Assembly (NCBI RefSeq): GCF_016495405.1
Contig: NZ_CP044522.1
Location: 682,001 to 746,000, forward strand
Source of the DNA: Cobetia sp. cqz5-12
GTDB taxonomy: Bacteria > Pseudomonadota > Gammaproteobacteria > Pseudomonadales > Halomonadaceae
DNA: 64,000 nt
Reading direction: 5' to 3'
The notes beneath the pieces are model-generated. The model saw only the letters and a program-made list of their open reading frames with translations, was not told where the DNA came from and made no database searches. This document shows positions 30,091-39,543 of the stretch, in pieces. Position numbers and translations under genes: made by a program. Position 1 is the first letter of the stretch; every line of letters starts with the position of its first letter.

Positions 30091-31157
30091 TGGCTACCTC
30101 CCGTCGGGGTGCTGGCAGGCGGCACGTTGCTCTGGGCATTCAGCGCCGCCATGCGGGCTTCGCGCTCGGCCTGACGCTGCTCGCGACGCTCGCCTTCCTG
30201 CTGCTCTTCCGCGGCTTCGAAGGTGTCGTAGGCCTCGACGATGCGCTGCACCAGCGGGTGACGCACGACGTCCTTGGCCAGGAAACGCGTGATGCTGATC
30301 CCCGGGGTGTCCTTGAGGACCTCCATCACGTGCGCGAGACCTGACTGGGTGCCACGCGGCAGATCGACCTGCGAGACGTCACCGGTGATGACAGCGGTGG
30401 AGCCGAAACCGATGCGCGTCAGGAACATCTTCATCTGCTCACGCGTGGTGTTCTGGGACTCATCGAGAATGATGTAGGCGTTGTTGAGCGTCCGGCCTCG
30501 CATGTAGGCCAGCGGTGCGATCTCGATGATCTGGCGCTCGATCATCTTGTTGACGTGCTCGAAGCCGAGCATCTCGTACAGGGCGTCGTAGAGCGGGCGC
30601 AGGTAGGGGTCGATCTTCTGGGCCAGGTCCCCCGGCAGGAAGCCGAGCTTCTCGCCGGCCTCGACCGCCGGACGCACCAGCAGAATGCGTCGCACTTCGT
30701 TGTTGTTGAGCGCTTCCACGGCGGCCGCGACGGCAAGATAGGTCTTGCCGGTACCGGCCGGGCCGATGCCGAAGTTGATGTCGTGATTGCGCATCTCGGT
30801 GACATAGCCCTGCTGGTTGAAGCCGCGCGGGCGCACCAGCACCTTGGGCGTGCGGATCACCACATCACCGTAGGTAGCGCCCTGGTCCTCGGCGGCTTCG
30901 ACCAGCGCCTCGACGCCGGATTCCTGCAGGAACAGATGGACGGTCTCGGCATCGACTTCGCCGGCGCCGGTCTCGCGATACAGATGTTCCAGCACGTTGG
31001 CGGTCGCCTTCACCGCGGCCGCCGGGCCTGCGATCTGGAAGTCGTTGCCGCGATTGCGCAGGGTGACACCGAGCCGGGATTCGATCAGCTTGAGATGCTC
31101 GTCGCGCTGACCGGTCAGGCTGGCCAGACGCTGCGGGTCTGCCGGCTCAAGCGTCAT
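30087..31157 (-). CDS. ybeZ: PhoH-like ATPase (YbeZ)
   Basis: This 356-residue cytoplasmic P-loop ATPase partners with YbeY in RNA processing. It begins MTLEPADPQRLASL, has Walker A GPAGTGKTY, then ILLVRPAVEAGEKLGFLPG, Walker B region IILDESQN and TGDVSQVDLPRG, and ends in a basic/Gln-rich tail that E. coli YbeZ also has. ATG 31157 is selected by alignment; its ribosome site is weak. The stop overlaps the ybeY start, so the two are coupled. Confidence 0.95.
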   Translation of the reverse strand: MTLEPADPQRLASLTGQRDEHLKLIESRLGVTLRNRGNDFQIAGPAAAVKATANVLEHLYRETGAGEVDAETVHLFLQESGVEALVEAAEDQGATYGDVVIRTPKVLVRPRGFNQQGYVTEMRNHDINFGIGPAGTGKTYLAVAAAVEALNNNEVRRILLVRPAVEAGEKLGFLPGDLAQKIDPYLRPLYDALYEMLGFEHVNKMIERQIIEIAPLAYMRGRTLNNAYIILDESQNTTREQMKMFLTRIGFGSTAVITGDVSQVDLPRGTQSGLAHVMEVLKDTPGISITRFLAKDVVRHPLVQRIVEAYDTFEAAEEQQEGERREQRQAEREARMAALNAQSNVPPASTPTGGSQ

Positions 31158-31457
31158 GTTGAGAATGCGATTGGCTTGCTGTGACTGGTGGCTCAAGGCG
31201 TCGAATATCCTGATAGTGATGAATGACGATGATGGTTGGCGATGAGGGGCAGTCGCGATGGCGTGATGCATGAGGCGCTCTGCCCGCCACGGCGCATGAC
31301 GGCGCCATTTCAGTGTCAATGGTGACGCGTTGCCGAAGTCTCAAGAGAGCTTAATGCGCGATGGCCGTACAGGGCAATTGTCCTGTACGGCCAGCGTGGC
31401 TATCTGCTTGATAGTGGGGGCTGATGGCGACTCGTCAATACCGGCAGCGAGGAGCGA
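31158..31457. other. 300-base gap between miaB and phoH with a hairpin
   Basis: There is no gene here. A perfect 12-bp dyad (TGGCCGTACAGG, 31362-31373, with 31382-31393) surrounds GCAATTGT. It lacks a T-run, so it may be an RNA-processing hairpin or a protein site between miaB and phoH. The rest holds nothing I recognise. Confidence 0.6.
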
Positions 31458-32807
31458 TCAATAGCGGTAGGGCGAGCTGAGCTCACCGCGCAGCGAGTTG
31501 GGGTAGGCCTCGGTGATCTCGACATCCACCAGGTAGCCGATCAGCTCGGTCGGATTGGCGGCGCGGAAGTTGACCACACGGTTGTTCTCGGTGCGCCCTG
31601 ACAGCAGGCCCGGGTCACGCGGCGAGAAGCCGGAGACCAGGATGCGCTGGGTGGTGCCGACCATCTTGCGCCCGATCTGCATCGCCTGCTGGTTGATGCG
31701 TTCCTGCAGGATGAGCAGACGCTCCTTCTTCACCTCTTCCGGGGTGTCATCTTCCAGATTCGCCGCCGGGGTGCCCGGACGCGCGGAGTAGATGAAGCTG
31801 AAGGAGTGATCGAAGCCGATCTGGCCGATCAGGTCCATGGTGTCCATGAAGTCCTGATCGGACTCGCCCGGGAAGCCGACGATGAAGTCGGAGGAGAAGC
31901 TGATGTCCGGGCGCAGCGCGCGGATGCGCTCGAGCTTGTCGATGTAGAGGTCACGCTCGTGGCCGCGCTTCATCGCTGCCAGAATGCGGTTGGAGCCCGA
32001 CTGCACCGGCAGGTGCAGGTGGCTGACCAGCTCCGGGATCTCACCGAAGGCCTCGATCAGCGAGTCCTTGAACTCCAGCGGATGCGAAGTGGTGAAGCGG
32101 ATGCGGTCGATGCCCTCGACCTGCGCCACGCAGCTGATCAGCTCGGCGAGGTCGATCTCCTCACCCAGCTGGTTGAGACCGGCGTAGGCGTTGACGTTCT
32201 GGCCCAGCAGGTTGATCTCGCGCACGCCCTGGTCGGCCAGGTGGATGACTTCATCCATCACCTTCTCGAAGGGACGCGAGACTTCCTCGCCGCGGGTGTA
32301 GGGCACCACACAGAAGGTGCAGTACTTGGAGCAGCCTTCCATCACCGAGACGAAGGCGCTGGCACCGTCGCTCTTGGGCGCGGGCAGGTTGTCGAACTTC
32401 TCGATCTCGGGGAAGGTCACGTCGACCACGGAAATCTGCTTGAGGCTGTCGCGGCGGGTGTCGAGCATCTTCGGCACGCGGTGCAGGGTCTGCGGGCCGA
32501 ACACCATGTCCACATGCGGGGCCCGCTTGCGCAGGTTGTCGCCTTCCTGACTGGCCACGCAGCCGCCGACGCCGATCACCAGTTCCGGGTTCTTTTCCTT
32601 GAGCTTCTTCCAGCGTCCCAGCTGGTGGAACACCTTCTCCTGCGCCTTTTCGCGGATAGAGCAGGTATTGAGCAGGATGACGTCTGCTTCGGATTCGTCG
32701 CTGGTGACTTCCATCTGATGCGATTCGCCGAGCAGATCCGCCATGCGCGCGGAGTCGTACTCGTTCATCTGGCAGCCGTGAGTCTTGATGAAGAGTTTCT
32801 TCGCCAT
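31458..32807 (-). CDS. miaB: tRNA-2-methylthio-N6-dimethylallyladenosine synthase
   Basis: MiaB (449 residues) is a radical SAM methylthiotransferase that modifies A37 of tRNAs. The N-terminal UPF0004 domain has the three Cys of the auxiliary iron-sulfur cluster ([31 protein letters not shown]), the radical SAM core has CSKYCTFC, and a C-terminal TRAM domain ends the protein ([21 protein letters not shown]). Start ATG 32807 gives the family start [12 protein letters not shown]; the frame is open upstream without family match. It is the first gene of the miaB-phoH-ybeY-corC-lnt series. Confidence 0.97.
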   Translation of the reverse strand: MAKKLFIKTHGCQMNEYDSARMADLLGESHQMEVTSDESEADVILLNTCSIREKAQEKVFHQLGRWKKLKEKNPELVIGVGGCVASQEGDNLRKRAPHVDMVFGPQTLHRVPKMLDTRRDSLKQISVVDVTFPEIEKFDNLPAPKSDGASAFVSVMEGCSKYCTFCVVPYTRGEEVSRPFEKVMDEVIHLADQGVREINLLGQNVNAYAGLNQLGEEIDLAELISCVAQVEGIDRIRFTTSHPLEFKDSLIEAFGEIPELVSHLHLPVQSGSNRILAAMKRGHERDLYIDKLERIRALRPDISFSSDFIVGFPGESDQDFMDTMDLIGQIGFDHSFSFIYSARPGTPAANLEDDTPEEVKKERLLILQERINQQAMQIGRKMVGTTQRILVSGFSPRDPGLLSGRTENNRVVNFRAANPTELIGYLVDVEITEAYPNSLRGELSSPYRY

Positions 32808-33640
32808 TGCCTTGTGTGAACGCTCTGAGCTGCGCGCCCGGGCTTCGTGCGCCTCGCGCCCGGGCACATGATGGCGGCGGGCAGCGTCAGCGGTCAGGAG
32901 AAGCGGGCACGACTTGTAATGAATGAGCCCCGGCGCCGATGGCTGGCCGGGAATCGAGGGCGCGACGATACTGTGCCAAGCGGCACGCTGATCGGGTCGA
33001 GGCCAAAATCGGGACGGCACAGTATAGGAGTCTGCCGGCCATGCGGCCAGCCCTGTCGCATTGCTGTCAGCAATGAGGAGGATGCCTGCCAACCACCGGT
33101 TCAGCCTGATGGTGGCTGTGGTATCCTCACGAGAAAGCCCGCGCATGCCCTGACGCTACAACAGGGGCTTGGCATGTTTCATAGTTATCAGGCAGGTGTT
33201 GCGCAACGCACATCAGGCTGTCAATGGCTTGATTTGTTGAGGTTTTCATGCCGATAGCCCAGCTGCCTGAGCTGGTTAAAATTTGATCGATTTGTTGGCG
33301 GGGCAGGCATTTCGCCGTGCGCAGACCTGCCCCTTTGAGGTTGTCCCAAGACTTATCCACAGAAAGTGTGGATGTCTGAAGACACTGAAATGACAGTCTC
33401 GGATTTTTCTCGCGGCAATTTCGTTACCGTACGTCCAAGCGCGACAGCGATGCCAGGCAGGACGCCTTGCATTGCGCAACCTGGCAGACACCGCATGGGC
33501 AGACAGGGCGAGCCTTCCTTCGCCCAAAAGCGGTCGATCATGTTCGGCTTGTGGGGACGCAGGATTCAGCGCGCTTGCTCCTCGTGCCACACGCCTGACA
33601 CGGTCGGCTTACGCCCTTAGACAGCCATGAAGAACACGAT
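32808..33640. other. 833-base gene-free region between miaB and the SH3-protein gene
   Basis: This is the longest stretch without a gene. It holds a 10-bp dyad (ATACTGTGCC / GGCACAGTAT at 32968-32977 and 33016-33025), including TATACT on the minus strand that could be the miaB -10 box; a 17-base palindrome (33059-33075); a G/C stem (GGGGCAGG / CCTGCCCC, 33300-33333) followed by TTT; and a DnaA-box-like pair (33353-33373) beside an A/T-rich stretch. Short open frames (32847-33257, 33366-33620) have no ribosome site or family resemblance. No tRNA is visible. Confidence 0.6.
33353..33373. promoter_or_regulatory. Inverted DnaA-box-like pair
   Basis: TTATCCACA at 33353-33361 is a perfect strong DnaA box. 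Five bases later TGTGGAT (33367-33373) is its inverted partial copy. An A/T-rich stretch lies just upstream (33220-33300). One perfect box is expected by chance in a sequence of this size about half of the time. Confidence 0.35.
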
Positions 33641-34339
33641 ATGACGCGATTCTCCATTACCAGCACCCCTTCATCTTTCGGTCTCCTGTCACCCCGATCG
33701 CCGTGTTCGACGCTTGCGCGCTCACTGCGCCGTGTGGTGCTGGGGGCTGGCGTCGCCGGCAGCCTGCTGCTGGGCGCACCGCTGGCCAATGCGGCCACCG
33801 ATCGCTGGGTCGCCGATGACCTCACCACCTTCGTGCGCAGTGGCCCGACGGATGGCTACCGCATCGTGGGCACGGTGGAAGCCGGCCAGCCGGTCGAGCT
33901 GCTCGAGGTCCAGAATGACTACAGCAAGATCCGCACCGCCAGCGGCGACGTGGTGTGGATCCCCTCCGCTGACCTGCAGGACACCCAGAGCGTCAATGCC
34001 CGGGTGCCCGAGCTCAGCGCCAGGGTCAAGGAGTTGACTGCCAAGCTCGATGGCATCAATGAAGAGTGGGAAAGCCGTGTCGAGGACATGAAGACCGGCC
34101 TCGAGACGCGTCAGGCGCGCATCGAGGAGCTTGAGCAGGCCAGCAACAGCCAGTCAGCCGAGCTTGCCCAGGCGCGCAGCAAGATGCAGGACATGGAAAC
34201 CAAGCTCGATACCAAGAAGCAGGACCTGCTGATGCGCTACTTCATGTACGGCGGTGGCGTGGCGGGTGTCGGCCTGCTGGTCGGCCTGATCGTGCCGCAC
34301 CTGCCGCGTCGCAAGAAGAAGCGTCACGGCTTCCTGTAA
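33641..34339 (+). CDS. YgiM-like SH3-domain protein with coiled coil and C-terminal anchor
   Basis: The 232-residue protein has a long signal sequence (basic, then GAGVAGSLLLGAPLANA, cleavage near residue 52), an SH3b domain (WVADDLTTFVRSGPTDGYRIVG to VWIPSADLQ), a coiled coil of about 85 residues (LSARVKELTAKLDGI onward) and a membrane helix near the C-terminus (YGGGVAGVGLLVGLIVP) followed by RRKKKRHG in the cytoplasm. That layout is the TIGR04211/YgiM type. The SH3b domain would face the periplasm and may bind peptidoglycan; the role is not established. Confidence 0.9.
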   Translation: MTRFSITSTPSSFGLLSPRSPCSTLARSLRRVVLGAGVAGSLLLGAPLANAATDRWVADDLTTFVRSGPTDGYRIVGTVEAGQPVELLEVQNDYSKIRTASGDVVWIPSADLQDTQSVNARVPELSARVKELTAKLDGINEEWESRVEDMKTGLETRQARIEELEQASNSQSAELAQARSKMQDMETKLDTKKQDLLMRYFMYGGGVAGVGLLVGLIVPHLPRRKKKRHGFL

Positions 34340-34379
34340 GGCATTCCGGTAACCGATAGCAGAGGGAGTGCGCCAGCTC

Positions 34380-35051
34380 ATGTCGGGACAAGACACGACG
34401 ATGGACGCGACGCCGGCCAGTGACCCCTGGCTGGCGCGTTGGCAGGAAGGGCGGATCGGCTTTCATCTTCCCGCCACGCATTCGGCGCTGGAGCGCTGGT
34501 GGCCGCGGCTTGAGATCGCGGCGGGCGCCAAGGTGCTGGTGCCGTTGTGTGGCAAGAGTCTGGACATGCGCTGGCTGGCGGCGCAGGGCTATCCGGTGCT
34601 GGGTATCGAGCTTGCGCGCCAGGCCTGCGAACAGTTCGTCACCGAAGGTGTCGGTGATGTCTCGCGTTATCGGCTGGAGCACTTCGAATGCTTCCGTCAG
34701 GGCATGGTCGAGCTGTGGTGCGGAGACTTCTTCCACTTCCATATCGACCATGTCGATCATCTGGACGCCTTCTATGATCGCGCCGCGCTGATCGCCTTGC
34801 CGCCGGCCACCCGGCAGCGCTACGCCTTCCATCTGGCGCAGTTGCTGCCACCGGGCGCGCGTGGCCTGTTGATCAGTCTCGAGCGGCAGACGGAGCAGCA
34901 TCAGGGCCCGCCATTCCATGTCGCCGAAGACGAGATTCGTCAGCTTCTGAGTGCCAACTTCACGCTAGAGGTGCTGGAGCGTCGCGCCCCGGATGAGCGC
35001 GGTTTGCGTGAGACGGTATGGAGTCTGGTGCGCAAGGGGCCGCGTCGCTGA
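34380..35051 (+). CDS. tpm: Thiopurine S-methyltransferase family protein
   Basis: This 223-residue SAM-dependent methyltransferase resembles bacterial Tpm: WLARWQEGRIGFHL, VLVPLCGKSLDMRWLAAQGYPVLGIEL (SAM-binding loop), CGDFFHF, FYDRAALIALPP and GPPFHVAEDEIRQL. Bacterial Tpm enzymes methylate thiopurines in vitro and are linked to selenite/tellurite methylation. ATG 34380 follows GAGGGAG by 11 bases; GTG 34368 is too close to it. The gene follows the SH3 protein by 40 bases and is probably co-transcribed. Confidence 0.93.
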   Translation: MSGQDTTMDATPASDPWLARWQEGRIGFHLPATHSALERWWPRLEIAAGAKVLVPLCGKSLDMRWLAAQGYPVLGIELARQACEQFVTEGVGDVSRYRLEHFECFRQGMVELWCGDFFHFHIDHVDHLDAFYDRAALIALPPATRQRYAFHLAQLLPPGARGLLISLERQTEQHQGPPFHVAEDEIRQLLSANFTLEVLERRAPDERGLRETVWSLVRKGPRR

Positions 35052-35110
35052 CGCCTCGGGGATGACCTTGTCAGTCAGGTACCGTCCTCTTGAAGGTTCA
35101 GTCCTCATGA

Positions 35111-35149
35111 AAAACGCCACCGCCGCCCAATGGGCGGCGGTGGCGTTTT
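35111..35149. terminator. Bidirectional terminator
   Basis: AAAACGCCACCGCCGCCC pairs with GGGCGGCGGTGGCGTTTT around AAT. It separates convergent tpm and the yajG-like gene. Confidence 0.9.
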
Positions 35150-35161
35150 GTTGGTGGCGAG

Positions 35162-35213
35162 CAGCTGTCGAACTTACTGATCGAGCTTGCTGATCGAGCC
35201 TACTGGTCGAGCT
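35162..35213. repeat. 13-bp tandem repeats at the 3' end of the yajG-like gene
   Basis: Units TACTGATCGAGCT (35175-35187), TGCTGATCGAGCC (35188-35200) and TACTGGTCGAGCT (35201-35213) are adjacent, with a weaker copy before them (35162-35174). The last unit contains the end of the gene, including the stop codon at 35200-35202, so the repeats look like successive copies of the gene's 3' end. Confidence 0.85.
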
Positions 35214-35805
35214 GGCGGATCAGCGTGGTGTCCTGGAAGGCGCGAGTCAGCGCATCGCCAATCACCTCAGAGACCATCTCGGTGTTCTTCTCCTGGCTCG
35301 GCTTGAGGGCATAGCCCTGGTCACGCGTCGCGGTATAGCTGCCGGTATAGCGCTGCTTGCCGGACACGGCGACGGCCTTGATCACGCCATTGAGTGTCGC
35401 GGTATCGGTGATCAGGCCGCCGCGCTTCACGCCATAGGCCAGCTCGGTCAACGAGATGGTCAGCTCTGCTGCGCCCTGATTGGCCTGTTCGGCGGACACC
35501 GGCACGAAGCCCATGCGGCGCAGGGCGCTGACGGTCTGGGCTTCAAGCTTGGGTGTCAGGTCGCCGGTCGGCACGACCAGATAACTCGAGGCGTTGGTGG
35601 CGCCATCGCGAGAACCGATGCGCTCTGACGGACGCTCATCGAGCACATCCACCACCACCTGCTGGCCGTGGCCGACCACGCCCATCTCGCCGACCTGCGG
35701 ATTGACGTAGAGGCGCTGCGGGCTGGTGCCGCAAGCGCTGAGAAGTGCCGCCGTGGCGATCAATGCCACGCTCATGCAGGTGGTGCGCAACTTGTGCATC
35801 ATCAT
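35200..35805 (-). CDS. yajG: YajG-like lipoprotein
   Basis: This 201-residue lipoprotein has a signal peptide with lipobox LLSAC (lipidated Cys25) and the mature region of the YajG family: VVVDVLDERPSERIGSR, YLVVPTGDLTPKLEAQTVSALRRMGF and TELAYGVKRGG. YajG proteins are envelope lipoproteins of unclear role, often next to ampG. The start has three successive ATG codons; 35805 has AGGA six bases upstream. Confidence 0.9.
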   Translation of the reverse strand: MMMHKLRTTCMSVALIATAALLSACGTSPQRLYVNPQVGEMGVVGHGQQVVVDVLDERPSERIGSRDGATNASSYLVVPTGDLTPKLEAQTVSALRRMGFVPVSAEQANQGAAELTISLTELAYGVKRGGLITDTATLNGVIKAVAVSGKQRYTGSYTATRDQGYALKPSQEKNTEMVSEVIGDALTRAFQDTTLIRQLDQ

Positions 35806-35985
35806 CGGGGTTCCTGGGCCTGAGGCCGGTTGTCATGGGAGTCATCTCGGCTATCCGTTGCCAATATCTCGCCTGCAGCGCGGGATGGCCGGAGCACAAT
35901 GGCGCGAGTATAGGGCCAGAATGGCGCCTGAGCGTAGTGGAAATTCAGGCTCATGCCTGTCCTCTGCAAGCGACAGTTGTCGAGA

Positions 35986-36055
35986 CTCATGGCCCGTAGC
36001 TCATGGCTCGTAGTTCATGGCTCGTAGCTCATGGTCCATCGCTCATGCGCCGTCG
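35986..36055. repeat. Five 14-bp tandem repeats at the 3' end of the MFS gene
   Basis: CTCATGGCTCGTAG-like units occupy 35986-35999, 36000-36013, 36014-36027, 36028-36041 and 36042-36055, with increasing differences toward the gene. The last unit contains the stop codon of the MFS gene (36043-36045). Confidence 0.9.
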
Positions 36056-37326
36056 ACGCGCCTGCTCAAGGCCAGCAGGCCCAGCAGCGGGCCGGGCAGC
36101 AAGGCCAGCAACAGCAGGCTGCCGTGGCCGGCGATCAGCGGCGTGAGCAAGGCGATCGAGACCAGCGACAGGCTGAAGCCGAAGGCATTCATCATCGCCA
36201 GGGCGCTGGCCTGCAACTCCACTGGGGTACCGCCTGCGGCGAGCGCCGAGAACTGCGGCGAGTCGATCACGGCCAGAAGGCTCCACAGCGCCAGCAGTGC
36301 CAGCAGCGTGCCGTAACCGGCCTCAAGCTGCGTGGCGGCGACGAAGATCAACGTCAGCGTCACCGAGCCGGCGAGCCCGAGGCGCGCGACCCACAGACTG
36401 CCGCGACTGCGCGAGAGCCAGCCTCCGATGACGCAGCCGGGCGCGCCGATGGCGATGACGAGGAAGCTATGCCAGGCCAGGCTGGCAGGAGAGAGCGTCA
36501 CGCCTGTCGCGCTGGCCATCTGGGTCAGCAGCAGAGGTGTCAGCGCCCACAGGGTGTATAGCTCCCACATGTGGCCGAAGTAACCCAATGCACCACGAAC
36601 GAAGCCGGGATATTGCCAGGCCGCCAGTCCGCGTGTGGCACGCGCGAGAAAGGTGTTACGGCTGTCTTTCGCTGCTGTTGCCTGGCGGGGCGCCGAGGTG
36701 GCTTTCGCCGCCGGCGCGGCCAGCAAGGCGACCAGACCGGCACCGACGATGGCCAGGATTGAGGCAGTACTGATGGCGGCGCCCCATGGCAGCTGGATGC
36801 CTTCGCCTTGCTGCAGTGCGGCCAGCGCATGTGGCAACCCGGTGCCAAGGACCAGCATGCCGACCAGCCAGGCGAGCGCGGCCCCGGCGCGGTCCGGCGC
36901 GGTCTGGACCATCAGCTTCAAGCCGATGGGGTAGATGCCAGCCAGTGCCAGCCCCGTCAGCACGCGCAGCGCCGAAGCACTGAGCAATCCCGGCGCGATC
37001 AGCAGTGCCAGGTTGGTCACAGCGCCCAGTGCGCAGGAAGCCATGAATAGATGACGCGCCGCGAAGCGATCGGCCAACCCGGCCAGCCCGAGGACAAGCG
37101 TGCCGACGATGAAGCCGCCCTGCACCGAGGAGGTCAGCTGGCCAAGTGCCGCGGCGCTATCGCCGGCGAAGCCCCAGCTCGCCAGCATCGGCGTGAGTAC
37201 GGCATTGGGGGTAAACCACAGGCTGGTGCCGAACAGCTGTGCCAGTGCGATCAAGGCGACCGGATAGCGGTTGGCCCATTGTCGCCAGCCAGAGATGGGC
37301 GGCGTGAGTGACTTGGTTGAGGACAC
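36043..37326 (-). CDS. MFS transporter, CynX/NimT-like
   Basis: This 427-residue inner-membrane transporter has about 12 hydrophobic segments in two halves joined by a hydrophilic loop near residues 210-240. It has LVLGLAGLADRFAARHL, an A-type loop motif of the MFS after segment 2, and GCVIGGWLSRSRG after segment 8. The family is clear, the substrate is not; the CynX/NimT branch takes up small anions or nitroimidazoles. The start is GTG 37326 with AAGG eight bases upstream. A 10-bp hairpin (37375-37398) and a weak TTGACC-17-TATCTG promoter lie upstream. Confidence 0.88.
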   Translation of the reverse strand: MSSTKSLTPPISGWRQWANRYPVALIALAQLFGTSLWFTPNAVLTPMLASWGFAGDSAAALGQLTSSVQGGFIVGTLVLGLAGLADRFAARHLFMASCALGAVTNLALLIAPGLLSASALRVLTGLALAGIYPIGLKLMVQTAPDRAGAALAWLVGMLVLGTGLPHALAALQQGEGIQLPWGAAISTASILAIVGAGLVALLAAPAAKATSAPRQATAAKDSRNTFLARATRGLAAWQYPGFVRGALGYFGHMWELYTLWALTPLLLTQMASATGVTLSPASLAWHSFLVIAIGAPGCVIGGWLSRSRGSLWVARLGLAGSVTLTLIFVAATQLEAGYGTLLALLALWSLLAVIDSPQFSALAAGGTPVELQASALAMMNAFGFSLSLVSIALLTPLIAGHGSLLLLALLPGPLLGLLALSRRVDGA

Positions 37327-37374
37327 GAGGGCACCTTGTAGGGCAGATGGCGTGATGGCGCAGCAAGACGCGAA

Positions 37375-37430
37375 CGGGCGACACCGAAGTGTCGCCCGTC
37401 ACAGATAGCCCGCCCCATCAATGGGGTCAA
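37375..37430 (-). promoter_or_regulatory. Candidate promoter and leader hairpin of the MFS gene
   Basis: On the minus strand TTGACC (37425-37430) and TATCTG (37402-37407) are spaced 17 bases apart. A perfect 10-bp hairpin (CGGGCGACAC, 37375-37384, with 37389-37398, loop CGAA) follows. The -10 box is poor. The hairpin could instead end ggt transcripts. Confidence 0.35.
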
Positions 37431-37506
37431 GACTCATATGGCATATAATTAGTCTGTTAACAATTGCTACAGGCAATCGCGTGAGACAGCCAGAGCAATC
37501 TGTCGA

Positions 37507-39267
37507 TCAAAGCCCCATCGCCGATGAAGTGGAACGGCGTGGGTCAGCACCGCCATAGAAGGTGCCGTCCTGAATCATCACGGACTGGATGGCGCCCATG
37601 GCATCCTTGGTCACCACCTTGTGGCCCATCGCTTCCAGCAGGCGGATGGTGTCCTTGCTGATGCCCGCCTCGATGCGAATCTCGTCCGGTAGCCACTGGT
37701 GGTGGATGCGCGGCGCGCTGACCGCCGACTGGATGTTCATGCCGTGGTCGATCACGTTCATGATCACCTGCAGGGTGGTGGTGATGATGCGCGAGCCGCC
37801 GGGGCTACCGGTGACGAGGAAGTTCTTGCCATCCTTCATCACGATGGTCGGGCTCATGGAGGACAGCATGCGCTTGTTCGGCTCGATCTTGTTGGCGACG
37901 CCACCGATCAGGCCATAGGCATTCGGCACGCCCGGCTTGGCCGAGAAGTCATCCATCTCGTTGTTGAGCAGGAAGCCTGCGCCATCGACCACGATGCCGG
38001 AGCCATAACTGAAGTTGATGGTGTAGGTATTGGAGACGGCCAGACCATTGCCATCGGCGATCGAGAAGTGGGTGGTCTGATTGGACTCGTAGGGCTGCGG
38101 CTTGCCGGGCTTGACCTCACTGGAGGGCGTTGCCTTGTTCATGTCGAACTGGGCACGCAGCTCCTTGGCGTAATCCTTGGAGATGATGCCGGCCAGCGGC
38201 ACGTCAACGAAGTCGGTGTCGCCCAGATACTCGGAGCGGTCGGCGTAGGCGCGGCGCATCGCCTCGGCCATCACGTGGAGGGTGGCGGCGGAGTTGAAGC
38301 CCATTGCCTGGATGTCGTCACCCTCGAGCATGTTGAGAATCTGGACGATGTGCGCGCCGCCGGAGGAGGGCGGGCTCATCGAGAAGATGTCATAGCCACG
38401 ATAGGTGCCGTGGACCGGCTCGCGAATTTCCGGCTGATAGTTCTTGAGGTCATCCAGCGTCATGATGCCGTCGTGACGGTCCATCTCGGCGACGATCAGC
38501 TTTGCGGTCTCGCCTTCATAGAATTCCCGCGGGCCATCGGCGGCGATGCGCTTGAGTGTCGCGGCCAGCTCCGGCTGCTTGAACAGCTCACCCGCCTCGT
38601 AATTGCTGCCGTCAGGCTTGTAGAACACCTTGGCGGTGCTGTCCCACTTGGCCAGGCGGTCCTTGGCATCGCTCAGTCCCTTGGCGAAACGGGTCGGGAT
38701 CACGAAGCCGTCCTCGGCCAGCTTGATGGCCGGGGCGAGCGCCTGCTCGAGCGACAGGGTGCCGTAGTCTTCCAGCGCCTTGGCCAGGCCGGCAACGGTG
38801 CCGGGCACGCCTGCCGCACGGTGGGTGAAGCGCGACCACTCGGAGACCGCCTCGCCATTCTCGTCCTGGAACATTGTCTCGCTGGCCGCAGCCGGGGCTT
38901 TCTCACGGTAATCGATGGCGACGACCTTGCCGGTCTTTTCATCGGACACCAGCATGAAGCCGCCGCCCCCGATATTGCCGGAGCGCGGCTGGGTCACGGC
39001 CAGTGCGAAGCCCGCCACCACGGCGGCGTCGACGGCGTTGCCGCCCTCGGCCAGGACGTCACGGGCGACCTGGGAGGCCAGGTAATGGCTGGTGGCGACC
39101 ATGCCGTGCTTGCCTTCCACCGGGTGGAAGCGCTCGCCTTCCAGAATCGCGGAGGTATCAGCGAAGGCGGCGGGTATCGCGGTGGGCAGCAGACCTGCCA
39201 GAGGCAGCAGCGCCGCCGCGGCGAAGGTCTTCAGACGCTTGCGTGCTGCACAAGGGGTGTCGAACAT
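37507..39267 (-). CDS. ggt: Gamma-glutamyltranspeptidase
   Basis: This 586-residue periplasmic precursor cleaves gamma-glutamyl compounds such as glutathione. A signal peptide (residues 1-36, ending AAFA) precedes the large subunit with GGNAVDAAVVAGFALAV and GGGGFML. Autocleavage occurs before the Thr of QTTHFSIADG (encoded near 38070), which then becomes the catalytic nucleophile; the small subunit has GAGFLLNNEMDDF and GSPGGSRIITT. ATG 39267 follows AAGGGAC. It is divergent from rpe and forms a single unit. Confidence 0.96.
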   Translation of the reverse strand: MFDTPCAARKRLKTFAAAALLPLAGLLPTAIPAAFADTSAILEGERFHPVEGKHGMVATSHYLASQVARDVLAEGGNAVDAAVVAGFALAVTQPRSGNIGGGGFMLVSDEKTGKVVAIDYREKAPAAASETMFQDENGEAVSEWSRFTHRAAGVPGTVAGLAKALEDYGTLSLEQALAPAIKLAEDGFVIPTRFAKGLSDAKDRLAKWDSTAKVFYKPDGSNYEAGELFKQPELAATLKRIAADGPREFYEGETAKLIVAEMDRHDGIMTLDDLKNYQPEIREPVHGTYRGYDIFSMSPPSSGGAHIVQILNMLEGDDIQAMGFNSAATLHVMAEAMRRAYADRSEYLGDTDFVDVPLAGIISKDYAKELRAQFDMNKATPSSEVKPGKPQPYESNQTTHFSIADGNGLAVSNTYTINFSYGSGIVVDGAGFLLNNEMDDFSAKPGVPNAYGLIGGVANKIEPNKRMLSSMSPTIVMKDGKNFLVTGSPGGSRIITTTLQVIMNVIDHGMNIQSAVSAPRIHHQWLPDEIRIEAGISKDTIRLLEAMGHKVVTKDAMGAIQSVMIQDGTFYGGADPRRSTSSAMGL

Positions 39268-39543
39268 GAGTGGTTGTCCCTTTATCGTTATTGGAGTCGC
39301 TGCATGGCGTCGGTGACGCGTGCCATGTGCTGTCGTGAGTCGCATCGGGAGTGGCTACCCAGACGAACCGTTTTACTATCAGATGCTAATGCACCAATTT
39401 CAACCACGATGACGACGGCGTCCGTCGCGCAGAGGGGAACGCAAGCGCCGGGGCCGAGGCAGCCTGGCGCTTCACACAGCGCCTGTCTTTTGTGAGAGGG
39501 TGGCGTAAAATGCCCTTTCCACTTCTCGCTGGCGCCTGATGAC

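Noticed and set aside
33366..33620. 84-codon frame in the gene-free region before the SH3-protein gene
   Set aside because: No ribosome site, no recognisable motif and atypical composition; the start lies within the DnaA-box-like dyad.
32808..33640. Search for tRNA genes or a small RNA near miaB
   Set aside because: No T-loop-like GGTTCGA sequence or cloverleaf was found; the G/C stem at 33300-33333 has an 18-base loop and only a weak T-run, so a small-RNA call is not supported.
35986..36055. Tandem repeats considered as a CRISPR array or attachment site
   Set aside because: Units of 14 bases are adjacent without spacers and diverge steadily, so they are simple tandem repeats. No integrase or cas gene is nearby.
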